Shown one piece after another: positions 52,601 to 64,000 of a stretch of DNA of 64,000 nt. A model generated the notes under the pieces. It saw only the letters and a list, made by a program, of their open reading frames with translations, was not told where the DNA came from and searched no databases. The number at the start of each line of letters is the position of its first letter. The first letter of the stretch is position 1. Made by a program: the position numbers and the translations under genes. Source of the DNA: Rhea pennata (taxonomy: Eukaryota; Chordata; Aves; Rheiformes; Rheidae); assembly GCF_028389875.1 (NCBI RefSeq), contig NC_084664.1, positions 39,504,323-39,568,322 on the forward strand, written 5' to 3'.

Positions 52601-55600
52601 TATTCTGTGAGAAAGCCTTTGGTTGCACAGTGAGTCGACAGTATTTCAATTTGGAATAATTGAATGACAAAATTGTTTTGCTTCTATAGTTTGGTTTAGT
52701 TTTTGGTGTCATTTGAATAATTTTTGTAGTATACAGTATGATTTCTTGAGTATTTGTGAAGTGTAGAATATATGGTGTGTTGAAATACTGTCCACGAATA
52801 TCTTAATGGAAGATTGATGATATGTCTTTAGCACATCTTAGTGGTTAAAGGAAAAAAAAAGCATATTTTCCTGGTAATTATCTTTTCCTCCTTAGAACAC
52901 AATTACAGAATTACCATATTTCCATCATTACTAGCACAGTGTTAAATACTCTAGACTCTTAAGAATAAAGTTTAGGATTCTTTTTACCTGCCAAATGATG
53001 TTGAGGTTTTTCTGGCATTCTGGATCTAGAACCCTCATCTGCATATAGGAGGACAGTAAGCTTCATATTAAGGTATTTGAGATTCTTGCATACTGTTTTA
53101 CCACCCCAAGTGCTGGAATTCTGACCTATTGTGAGAACTGGTTAGAGAAAAATCAAGTGCTTGCTAAGATACTGCTGTTGTAAATGGGATTTGAGAAATC
53201 ATTGGCTTCAGTGTGTATTTAGTCTTGACTTGCATGCTTTAACTGCTTAGTAGTAGTTAAAGCACTAAGTAATGCTTAGTCAGTGTTCATTTTAACACAA
53301 AATGTCAATGTCAATATTTAACTTGTTTTAGCAGTCTCCGTTCCACCAAAGCTTTTAAAACAGTAGAAATCTGGAGAAAACAGTTATATGTGGTAGTTTT
53401 TATTTGCATAATTGTAATTGTTTGGTAATGCATATATATGACTTAGTGTTCTGTCAAAGTTGTTTTGAGTATTTTTATAAATGTAAAGAGTGTACGCCTT
53501 GCTTATTTTTTGTTGACTTAGGATAAACAAATCCTGTAGAGTATTTGCTTTTTGAAGTCTTCTATTTCTCTCTTTTTCTGTTGCAGGCATCTTGTATTAA
53601 ATATTTATAGTTCACTGTACTTTTTATAAGTGCTATTATGAATAATTAAAAAGGGGAAAAGTGCAGTAACATAGCATTCAGAATGAGGAATTCACTTATT
53701 TGCTATAATTGTTTGACATCTGAAAATTAGATACCTCTTTTGAAAATCAACAAAAACATGTCAAAAGCAGCAATATCCTTCATTGTTGCAGGTTTTTTTC
53801 CAGAACTCGTCTGTGCAGTTAGCAAAAGTACTTGTGTTCATGTCTTTTGCCTCTGTGATTGGTGAGGGATGATGGCCTTATAAATCAGGCAAAAAGCTAT
53901 TTGTTAAAGTCACTCCTTAAAATTATCCAGTTAATTATCACTGTTTAATTCTCATTATCATCTAAGTAATGAGGCTAAAATATCAACACAAAAAATAATT
54001 TGCAAGATAGTTTTCCCTTGCTTAGTGAATAAGCGGTGCATTTTTATAAGTTCTGTATTTAGTTTAATAATGAACTACGTATACTGTGATGGCATTGAAT
54101 AGTTAATATTAGTGATGATCACTCTCCTACTTGACAGAAAATAACTTTAGTATCTCAAACCACAGAAGCAGAACAATTCAACTTGTGAAGCTCAAGGTCT
54201 TTAAATAAAGATACCTTATGGAATTTGTTAGTCTAGTTATCATTAGTGAAGAAACAAATCTAAAGACATCTTTCGTCAGTCATTACAATGAAGTAAATCA
54301 GTTGACGAATAGGAAGCTGTAGGGCACAGGTAAGGATCACTTCTAAAAGAAAAAAATGTACATTCCCCCTCCTCCCTCCCCCCCGCCAAGCCTGGATGTT
54401 GTATTTAGATAAAGTAACCTTTAAAAAATAATTTTACTTCTGTGTTGTTCATGGAAAATTGTCAAAGACAAAAAAGGACACAAAAAGATGCCAGACTTTC
54501 CCAGAGAGCAGATGACATTTAGATTGAAATATAGATAAAATACATGCAAATTAAATAAAATTATTATTATCTATTCCAAAATTCATTTATTACAGCTCAA
54601 ATGTTCTAGGCTTGTAATATATTCAAGAATTGTGTATCACATAAAATAAATAAAGATTCTCCCATTTAACACCTTAAAAATCCAATTATGTATGAATTTG
54701 CACAATCCTTTTGTGAGAGAAGTACCCTCAAGGCCAAATTCATTGATGGGTCTACATTATGTTGGCACCATGAGAATGCAGTAGTAGGAATATTTCCCTC
54801 AATGTGCTTTAAATTCACCATTGCTTGGGCTATTCAAACTAAAGTACGGGAAACTCTACAGAATTCAGCTTTACAGAAGGTCACTCCAGGCCAGGTTTTT
54901 CAGGTACGAACATTTGAGAATGGGGAATCAAATAGACAAGTACACTTTTAAAGACTCTCAGAAGAATTCTGGAGGCTGTATCATCTGTCCAGACCCTGGC
55001 AAACTTACAGAATTTGAAAGTAACTATGCTAATTATTCACTGTATTCAACATATTCTGAGAGGAAGTGTTTAGATATCTTCTCTGGACTCTCTCCAAAGC
55101 TAGCTCCTGCACAAGGTTAGGCCTATGCCAGGATGGGAGCTCAGATGTTTGTAAACACTTTGTAGGCAAGTAGGAATGCCAGAGTATATCTAGGAGGGCT
55201 GAAGTGTACTATTTTAGGCAGAGTGAGAAGAGAAGATTAGAGAAAAGGATTGGATCTCTATTTAAGGCATGACCTGCATTTGTTGATAATTATTTACATA
55301 TGGATTTTCTCTCTTTAAAATCACTTTATTTGATACTAAATAGAAAATAGCTCAGAATTGTTTCTAATTTCATAAAACAATTTATATTTACAAATATTTT
55401 AAATGCAATTATTGTATTATCTTTGTAAGATGATTTACATACTGAGTTTTACTTTAAACTGTGAAGCCTGACAGATGTATTACAAAAGTTACTTACTTTG
55501 CCAATTCAGGCAAACTGCTGTTTATGCCTGAAACAAGAAACGGGATAATCTTTCTAACAGTCAAACTGACTTGCAGCTATGAATACTTTAAAAATAATCT

Positions 55601-58600
55601 GAAATTCATTCTTAGAATGATTGCTATAGCATTCTGCATATTAAATCTTGTTGATTAGTCGCGATGAAAAGGTTTATTAAAATCTATGTGTTTTTAAAGC
55701 ATTCTGTTGAAGAAGCAAAAATGAAAATTACTTTAAATAGAGTTTAAATACTTGTGTATGTATGGAGAAAAAGTGTTTTGCAGTTTTTAAAGATGACAGC
55801 AAAGACTCAAGCTTCATTCATGGCCCTTATTGAAATCTGTTAAGATAACTTACTTATTAGAATCTTTCAGTATCCCTATCCACAGTGTCAATTTTGTCAT
55901 TTTCAGTTATTTTTAAAATTAAAAGCGTATTTAGGCATTATTCCTTTTTCTGATGATTGATAGCTGAAAAAGTAACGCTTATATGAACATAAGTTTCTCT
56001 GTAGTAGTTAAAATGATCTGCTTGCCATATTTTAAACATGATTTCATATTAGGTGAGAATTAGGAGACTGAATTACCTTCTAATTATTGATCTAGGGTTA
56101 TCATCCTTTTCACTCTATTAAATAATTTCTTAACAATTTTTTGGCAACAGTTTCCTCAGTATCGTAGTTTAAGACTACACTGTGCATAGGATCTCCTGGT
56201 TTTTACACGTGATTACTGCAGTGTATCTATGGGAATCTTGGCTAAAATGTAGCTTACTTGGATCTGAAATGTGCGTGTTCTTATTTTACTGAATTTGTAT
56301 GAAAACCAGAAACCTTGTTTGCTCCACTGGTAATCCTACCCAAAAACTGGAACTGTAATTAACTCAATAAAATTAGAAATGTAGACTTTCATGCCAAACA
56401 TAATTAGTTCTTTGGCTCTCTCAGTGCTTATAGCCGTTTAGGCAGTCTTCTAAGGTGCTGCATATTTATTTTCTTCTGAGATCAAACTTTTCTTCTTCCC
56501 TTTCCCCTTCTCATCTATATCATAAGTTAACCTTTGAAACCAATGCTTCTTTATTTTAATGTCATATGTATGCACTTAGTAGATAGACTAACATATGAAA
56601 GAATACCTCAGTGGTGTTTAAATGTCATTTTTATTGCCATAGTTTAATTTTTAGGTATAATATTATTAAGTTTTCTCATCACATGTATTGCGTAATAAAC
56701 ATAACTCACATTTCTGTGAGCTGCAGTAGCTACTGCTATAAGGCTACCCTACTTAGCATCGTGAAACTGAAGAATGAGAGAACTTAATAATTACAGATGA
56801 TTTTTATAATTTAGAAATTCTAAAGGTTAAAATCAAACCTAGTGTAAATAGTCACAATTCCCCTTTTTCAGCAGAATAAGCAGTATTTACTTAATAAGCA
56901 ATTGTTTACTTTCTTTTGAGAAACATACGGAATAGATTTTTTGGAATAATTTGTGTGTGCTGGATTATTATAAATATATAGTGAAATACCTCTGTAATTT
57001 AGTATTTTGTTTCCAGTGATGGATCTTCAAAAGACAAGATGTGTTTTACCATTAAATACATGGTTATGTCCCTGCTCGTCAGAGTCATTCTTTAGCTGAG
57101 TTAAATTGTCTGCCCTAAGAGAAACTAGGGCAATACAGGCTGCCAGTCTTTCTGCACTTTCTAGTAGGTAGCGTAGTAGTGATTTCTCTCTCCCCCCAAG
57201 ACTAGGAAACTCGTCCAATATAATCATAATTTTTCTGATCTCCTGTTTTCTTCAAGTGAAGCAGAACTAGATAAGCCATAGGTTATAGTTCCTGAGAACC
57301 TTAGTTTGATCACGTTATGGTGTTGCGGTTCGTTCTTACGCCTTGCCTTTAACATGTTTGTGAAAGTTGTGATGCACGTTCTGTGAGGTGGACCAAGATG
57401 AGAGGCTTTGTTTTCCCTAATGATACAAAGTTCTGTGGTCAGGTCATGTAGGATCCGATTTCAACAGAACAGTTTCAACTGCATTAATTTTAAATAAATC
57501 CATTTTGTTTTAAAAGTTAGTTTTTCTGTTCTTTACTCCTGTTTTTAATCACTTCCCTGTTTTTGGTGGTTATTTTGAGCCAGCTCTGATACTAACCTGA
57601 TCACGTGGCAAATTGTTTCAGCTTACTAAAATGACAGAAAACTAATCCAGCAAAAAAAGAGAGATTTTTTTCCCCTGGATTAGTGAGTTGAATTAATTCA
57701 CTGATTGGACAGGTGCTCATGCTAACATCAAGACCTGGGTAGGAGGAGAAGGAAGATGAAACTGGGACAGGATGAGAGAGAGAAACAGCAGAGGAGATGA
57801 TCTGATGTTTGAAGAGGGAATAACAGTAAGGGGGCTGTGAGCTTCCTTCTCCCTGGTGACAAGCTATTGGCTTAGCTGTATTGTGAGCTATACAGTTAAC
57901 TGATTTGGAGTAATACAGATCATTTTTATTGGCTAGGATTGAACCAAGACTTGCCCCTGTTTCCTTCTCTCTTTATAATAGAATTCCTATGGTAATAGAA
58001 GACAGAAAAAATAACGAATTGTTACTTGCGCAGCTGATCTTCATATTTTTCTTTTCCTTCTCCCCTCACTGTTATGTACAACATTGAAAAAATATGATTC
58101 TCTTAAAAGACTCCTGCAAACAGCAGATATGCCATGAGTACACGTTTGGAAAAATATTTAAATGCTGAGCTCAAATGTAATGATTCATGCATCTTGCAAG
58201 CAGTTGGGAGTCCTGAATTTTCAAGGTTCAAGGCTAATGTTTTGTCTCTCCCAAAATGCTATTATTTCAGTTGATCGGTCTTTACTTTTGTCTTAAATAC
58301 AACTGCTTAGTTATGCCAGTAAATGGTAGCTACAATTCAATTCAGAATCAGTTGTGTATGATATGATTTAATATATGCTATTTATGAAGTGTTTGGGATT
58401 GTCAGCTGTGCTGCTAATTATTGGGAGAGTTTATATTTTTTAGGTTTTTCACATGCTCTGTAAGCTTCAGACAGCCATGTTCCCAGAAAGAGTTGTAAAG
58501 TATGTGCTTTTTAGTGAATTTGTGTCACTGTGTTAGTATCAGTCTCTTGGTAGTCACAACCTAACGCTGGTTAGAAGAAATTCAGATATTTGGACATACT

Positions 58601-59998
58601 CCTATACAGAAGAGAGGCTGAGTGGGGACAGTGAGATTCACCTGCTCTGCGACTTCTTGATTCTAGAAAAATTTTGCTGAGATAGGTAGGTGAAGGATGT
58701 TGGCCTCCTGGCTGTTAAGGATGTAGCTGCTAATGGTGAAATGCCTTTCCCTTTCCCCTTTCCCTCAGCTGAGTCTACTACTCTTTTTTAAGGCAAAATG
58801 GAGTGAGGAAACGGGAGTCTTTCTGAGGATGGAGCTTGAAAATAATACTAAATATGCAGTAGTCTTATGGACTTATGGGAAGATGTCCCAGAGCCTGATC
58901 AAAGATTCTGATCTCAGCTGAGTTTGGATTTAGAGTGTAGCTTTCTATCTTTATCTTAGCCTTTATTTTTATTTTAAGAAATTCCTAAACTTACCAGTGT
59001 GAAACAGAGCTTAAAAACACAAGTTGTATGATCAAATATTAAAAAGGTTATCCAAAGTGTTTATTAAAATACCTATTTATTAAAATAGCATTTAAAAAAT
59101 TTCATATACAGAATATATAAAACATATGCATGCATATATCTGTACATGGAAGTTATATGTAGTTACATATATATGGGTAAATGCCAAAACGGTTTTAATT
59201 AGTGCCCCAAAATAGATGTGGTGTTTCAGCAAAACTAAGCAGATGTGTCCTTTACACTGTAGAACTCAGGATGAATCAACTTTTAGTGTGCAGCTGCATG
59301 CAAACAATGTATTTGGAAAGTGTACTGCTTTCATATTTTTCTAATAAAAATATAGTTTAAAGGAATGCATTGACTTGTTTTGTATGCTTTTTTGGTATGC
59401 TGTTAAAATTAACTTACAGCTTCATTTAGTCCTAATCCGTTAATATGTATGGCAGAACATGTGTGATTTTAAGCTTCATCATTTTCAAATAGAATTTCCT
59501 GTGTTTTTAGTTGTGTAATCAGCAATAAAAGGAATGACTGATTGTATGCACTTTTGATTTTGAAAAGATAGAATGCTGTGCTAACCTCAGTGCCATCATC
59601 AGAGCCAGAATGTCAAACCAATAATGAAGAATGCTGTAATTTGGAACCAAAACAGTTTAACTGTAATTTTAAAGAAGATGCAGGAAAAACTATTTTAATT
59701 TATGTAAATATTTGTAGATATAGCTGGTACTTCAGATAACTAGGTGAGATATTTTCAGGGGAATATTATTGGCCTGCTGTATCATGTGACTGTTAATGTG
59801 AGGTAAAAATATATAATAGTCCATAGACTTGAACAAGATAAACTTAACTTTGCATAAGTAATTGTAATCAGTATTTCACATCTGGAGTGAGAAAGTACAG
59901 ATCTCACTCTCCATTTAACTGTATGTAACTTCATTAAATTTTGAAATCAGCATTAAATACTATGTAACAAAGATATAAAGTTGCCAATTCTAATGATC
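49605..59998. other. Intronic stretch without recognised genes
   Basis: No supported exon or RNA gene. The overlapping frames at 54688-54951 and 54821-55120 (87 and 99 codons) are somewhat longer than neighbours and are not low-complexity, but carry no motif that I recognise. A T run lies at 52233-52247, and an AT-alternating patch lies near 59110-59175. Confidence 0.55.
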
Positions 59999-60021
59999 TT
60001 TTTTTTTTTTTTTTTTTTTTT
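59999..60021 (+). repeat. T23 tract, left arm of a T/A inverted pair
   Basis: An uninterrupted T run that is complementary to the A27 run at 60130-60156. Confidence 0.95.
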
Positions 60022-60129
60022 AACTAACTCTCTCACACAGTATCTTCCTTAGTTTCTTTCATAATGCTCCATATTATGTTCTGGAATGAATTGGCAACTG
60101 TATCTAATAATTTGATTTTTGTTGTAGTT

Positions 60130-60156
60130 AAAAAAAAAAAAAAAAAAAAAAAAAAA
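60130..60156 (+). repeat. A27 tract, right arm of a T/A inverted pair
   Basis: An uninterrupted A run. With the T23 run at 59999-60021 it could close a loop of 108 bases in RNA or single-stranded DNA. Confidence 0.95.
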
Positions 60157-60439
60157 GTGGTCCTACTTATTGCTATATCACTTCAAGATCTTTTTTCAAA
60201 GAAAAGCCTAAATATTTTTTCTGTGGAGATAATATATAAACATAAGGATAATATGGAGTAGAGTTTTATTTGTAACTGATTAGCTTATTTGTGTCTGTAT
60301 TTCTGTTTCTAAAAACACAACCAAAACCTTATTAAAAAACTACAGATATAATGGTATTTTTATTAGAATAGATTTAGAAATGAATGTCTTCAAATATTGC
60401 AGTAAATACACAATGCAGTAATTTGCATAACATGCATGC

Positions 60440-61260
60440 AATATTTTGAGTGCAGCGAACAGAGGCAGCAGTTTGCACAGCAGTGTCTGGCTCTGCTTAG
60501 AACTCTTGGGGACCTTGTTAGGAGTTGTGGGGGCTTCTGCTGACCCCAAGCAACTAGAGGCTGATTGCTGCTAACAGGAAAGGGGAGCTGGGCAAGGACA
60601 ACTGAAAAAAAAAAAACAACAGACAAAAAACCCCACAAAATTGTTCTTGGGAGAAGCTCTAGCACCTAGCACCCAGCTCTAGCTAGGTGTAGCTGCTGCT
60701 AAGGAGCCCTCTTGGTTGCCTCTGATTAGAGGAAGTCAGGGCCTTTGATCCAGGTGGCCCTTGACTGGGTGGGACAAGCACCCTGTGAGTCAGTGCTAGG
60801 GAGAGCCAGCTGCGTGTGAGCCAGGCCTAGAGCACAGCTCGCAGACTGCAGGGAAGAGAGAGCAGATGCAGCAGTTTGTGCAAGAAGGCTCCTTTGCTTC
60901 CAACCTTAGTAGTGCCCTCTTCCTCAAACACGGTCATGACACGCTGCAAAGCACATCTGCCTGTAGCTGTTGGAGTCCCTGCATCAGCTGTGTCAGAGGC
61001 TTTGACCCAGACAGCCCCTCTGGCAGCAGATGCAGCTCTACAGGTCTCGGGCTGCAGGGAGTGCTTGGGCCCTCTCCAGAAGGCCTGGGCTGACAGTCAG
61101 CTCTCCTGCAGGTGTGTGACTGTTGTTGGTGAGCTGTGTTGTCAGGTAAAGGAGTTATGGGAGGACATCAGTAGGCTGCATGTCATCCACAAAAATAGGC
61201 AGGAGATAGACAGGGCATGCTTGCAGACCATACTGCTCCAGGAGTCTGAAGGATATGCAG
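60440..61260 (+). mobile_element. CR1 LINE 5' region: 5' UTR and start of ORF1
   Basis: A GC-rich island in AT-rich intron. The clearest part is a frame open from the ATG at 60876 to a stop ending at 61271 (131 codons). Its C-terminal part reads VVGELCCQVKELWEDISRL followed by a QEIDRA segment. This matches the coiled-coil-like segment of avian CR1 ORF1 proteins as I remember them (VxELxxQVKELREEVxRL ... EIDR). Upstream text with 'gggcctttgatccaggtggccctt' looks like CR1 5' UTR. The left edge is placed by base composition only. CR1 copies normally lose their 5' end, whereas here the 5' part is kept and the rest of the element is missing. Confidence 0.75.
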
Positions 61261-61269
61261 TCTGTAGTT

Positions 61270-62520
61270 AAAGTCCTACTCTGTGATGACACTACCATTT
61301 ATAATCTAAAGATTTATATGAGTCTTCATTGTATGAGAGATCCCAGAATGACTCTGAAAGTTGCTTCATCTCAAAAATTGTTTTTTACAATGGACAGCGT
61401 TATCCTTCCACGCTGTAGAGCCAGTCTTACTTCAAGCATCTTGAACAACAAAAAGAGCACTCTAAGTCTCATACTGAATGCTGAGAAGTCACTCCAGTGT
61501 TCTTTCAGATACATACAGTTCCCTGGTCTGTCAGCCTTTTTGACTTAGGATGAACTTAAGGCTGTGAGAGACCTGATCCAGTTCATGAATAACACCTTAG
61601 GATGAAGTTCAGGATGAAATTGTCTAGGTCATAAAGCCATATATATCTTTCTCTGTTGTTGTGCCTGACTATATTTTTGAGGCTTACAAGCCTGGCTTTA
61701 TATAGTCTATGCATATCTTAATCAAGTATATTTTCAGTTTATGAGTGAGAATTTCTTTTCTGGTCAGACAGTTACTTATTTGAGGAATGATTCCAGCCAG
61801 TGTCCTTGGGAAAATATCCTTTCAGTTCTTTTATTTATACAGATTCTGCGTTCTGTTCTGTCTGACAGACATTACACTCAGGATGGGGACTCGCACAAGC
61901 AATCTGGTAGCTTAGGATCATTGATCTCTGGAGAAGCAAAAACTCATAATCAGTCTCCTGGAATTCAGAGCTTTAAGAAGATCTGTAGATTATTTTGTCT
62001 TCAGGTTCATCACATTCAGACAGTCGGTGCTGCCAGCAGGCTTCATGTGGAAAAGCAAATAGCTGAGAAATCCATGTGCCCTGCAGGGATGCAGAAAACT
62101 GTTGAACTGGCTTTGAATTCATATGACAGACAAGCAAAATAGTCTGGCAGATGGTAGATTGCATTACTCCCCTAATCTACAAGTGCAACCTCCAGTCTTC
62201 AGGAAGCTATTTTTGAGAATGATGTTGTCTTGAGATGGACCTGTTTGCATCAGATGGCATCAAGAAGTGGCAGACAGATTTTTTTTTTCTCCTTTACCAT
62301 TTGATGTCTTTAATTGGATATGGTCCTGATCAGAGAGAAGAGCATAGACCTTCCTTCTGTTTTGAAAATACTGATCATGGTCAGGCAAGGTATTGCTTCC
62401 TGGCCTTTACAGTTCTGGTTTGAGGAGGGTATCCATCATCTATCTCTTACTGAAGATTTCAAGGACCACATTCCTTTCCTAGATTGGTAACTGAGAAATC
62501 TGGAGCATTAAGCTGTTTCA
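61270..62520 (+). pseudogene. DIRS-like retrotransposon pol remnant (RT end, RNase H, downstream part)
   Basis: Decayed but collinear + strand motifs, spread over several frames. A possible degenerate YxDD box (LLCDD) lies near 61276. An LNAEKS...IQFPGL segment at 61468-61533 resembles the 'LN.EKS....I.FLG' end of reverse transcriptase. A segment at 61868 fits the start of RNase H (D..L..G). LIISLLEFRAL at 61943-61975 fits 'LHINLLELRAL'. A TDN-like position near 62017, LAD at 62144, DLFAS at 62238 and WPLQFWF at 62401-62421 follow in the right order. LHIN-LEL, LAD and DLFAS together are typical of DIRS-type elements, and canonical Gypsy RNase H lacks DLFAS. At least three frameshifts and several stops make it non-functional. 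A diverged LTR element is the main alternative. Confidence 0.6.
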
Positions 62521-64000
62521 ATTTTGACACGCTTCATTTGAAAGCCTAAAATACTGGCTGGGAACTTCATTGCTCCTTTCTGTGGGGCTGTCTTTTGCCA
62601 CTCTTGCAAATTAAGAGATGTAGACAAACGGGTAAACAGAGAAGAAACCAGGTTAAAATAAAACAAAAAAAGTTTGTAAACAAATACCGCATTTGTAAAT
62701 GTTTTTTTGAAATAAACAAAATTCGTGCTGTTGTCTAAAAGCAATCCTCACACCCAAATGACATGTAATTAGATTCCAAGAGACAGCTCCATGAAATATC
62801 CATTGCAATTGTTTGATCTGGGGTTAGAAACAAAACACCCCTCTATGGAATTACTCTTGAGAGCTTGCCAGAAGCATATTCTGCTGTCGTGAAAGGTGCA
62901 GGAATCATATGGTTGATAATTTTCCCCCAAATGGAACTGCAAAAATTACATATACTTATTCTACCGATGATGCTTTTCAGTGAAATCTTTTCTTAATAGG
63001 ATGCTTATGTATTACATTCTAAAAACAGAATTTTGTGTTTTTAATTCAGAGGAAATAAAGGTATGCCCTGAGGGTGTTTAAATACCTGTTCAGCATTTCA
63101 GTAGTCAAATTTTCTTTCCTCCATTTTCCACCATTTAAGTAATGAAGATTTTCATTGGAACATACTTTCAATGGAAAATTATTAGAGTCATTTTGTACAA
63201 ATCTGGAAAAAATAGCTTTTGAGCACTCCAGGAATATAAGATGAAGAACATTTCTAAATAAGATATTGAAAATAAAAAGATTATTTCATGAGAAGCATTC
63301 TTTTGGACTAGGAGTCAACTGAAGTTTCTTCTCAAGACACATGATCTGTAAAAAAAAAAAAAAAAAGTAAAACTTCTTTAGTTTCAAAAATGCAGATAAT
63401 GCAAATGAACATAGCTTTATTAAATTCAGTTGTTTCTCATGAAATTGGTTATACTTAAAATGTACTTGAATATACTTGAAAACAATGACTTGTTTTCATT
63501 TATTTGAATTAATACAAATAGCAAATGGAGCTAGCTAAATGACATTATTGTCTCTTTTCTAACATACAGTTTTTGTTTAATGGCTTATATTTCCAGTTTT
63601 CTGCCAAAGCTTTCTCGAGCAAACCAAGAACTTTGAGTTGTTTTATTAAGAACTAAGCTGAATTACTTTTGCTTTCCTTCTTCACCAAACTTACAGTTTT
63701 CCATTTAAGTTCCTTCTAATGATATGCAGCTTTTCTGAAACCAGTTAAACTTTAATCCTCTCAAACTGTTCCCACTCAACACACTGTCGTATCTCCTGAC
63801 ATTTAAGATACAGAATGAATTACCTGCTTCGGTCCATTCAGTTATGTTTCAGTATAGCTTGGTGAGACAATCATGGAAATTTTTCTGATATGGGAATGTG
63901 GTGAATGCAGTGATGCTCCAGACAGCATGTGGGAAGGGGATGGATGGGTACAGTAGAGAAGGGAGCTATGCATAGTAAGGGCTATTGTGTCTGTATACTT
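62521..64000. other. Intronic stretch without recognised genes
   Basis: AT-rich DNA after the retroelement block with no coding signal. It holds a poly-A tract at about 63350-63366. Confidence 0.6.

Larger units (their letters stand above)
7595..64000 (+). other. PLCL2: PLCL2 intron following the first coding exon (incomplete)
   Basis: The donor GTAAGA at 7595 opens an intron for which I find no acceptor plus matching coding exon up to the window end. The next exon should encode the lysine/arginine-rich stretch before the KTVSF motif and then the PH domain, and I see no such translation on the + strand. At more than 56 kb it is long, in keeping with the large first intron of PLCL2 in other vertebrates. 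It is AT-rich and CpG-poor, with the repeats listed separately. Confidence 0.85.

Noticed and set aside
60866..61271. A host protein-coding exon in the 60.4-61.3 kb GC-rich block
   Set aside because: The translation matches the CR1 ORF1 coiled-coil-type segment and lies next to other retroelement remnants.
1..64000. CRISPR arrays, operons, ribosome binding sites, integrative elements
   Set aside because: No regularly spaced direct repeats or bacterial coding density. The sequence is plainly vertebrate nuclear DNA.

Overview
The window looks like nuclear DNA of a bird, most likely a passerine. It is AT-rich, CpG-poor and intron-like, with one dense CpG island and degraded retroposons of avian type (CR1 LINE pieces). 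The most telling element is a short SINE at about 49453-49604 with a tRNA-Ile-like head fused to a CR1 3' tail. From memory, that architecture belongs to the SINEs of eupasserine birds (TguSINE1 type). There are no operons, CRISPR arrays or prokaryotic features, and almost every open reading frame is a chance ORF in non-coding DNA.

One protein-coding gene is recognisable: the 5' end of PLCL2 (phospholipase C-like 2, also called PRIP-2), on the + strand. Its CpG-island promoter covers about 5216-7600. An inverted CCAAT box and GC boxes lie near 5957-5980. A probable non-coding first exon ends at a donor after 6269, a 765-bp intron follows, and the second exon starts at 7035. That exon carries the start codon at 7256 and 113 codons ending in PRRSSIIK, then a phase-0 donor at 7595. 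The PH, EF-hand, X/Y and C2 domains lie beyond the window.

Layout: 1-4240 is AT-rich upstream intergenic DNA with nothing recognised. 4240-5215 is a GC-richer block of unknown origin. 5216-7600 is the island with the 5' exons. 7595-64000 is a PLCL2 intron that does not end in the window. The intron holds eroded CR1 fragments (13790, 26195 and weakly 31995), microsatellites and homopolymer tracts, the SINE at 49.5 kb, and a compound retroelement block at 60440-62520. In that block a CR1 5' UTR/ORF1 piece with a still-open frame of about 130 codons abuts a frameshifted + strand remnant. The remnant carries reverse transcriptase, RNase H and downstream motifs in the order seen in DIRS-type retrotransposons. 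It is the most unusual item here, because DIRS elements are generally regarded as lacking in birds.

The window shows only how PLCL2 begins: promoter, a candidate 5' UTR uORF, and the disordered N-terminal segment. In the known protein this segment precedes the KTVSF-type protein phosphatase 1 docking site, which would lie at the start of the next exon.
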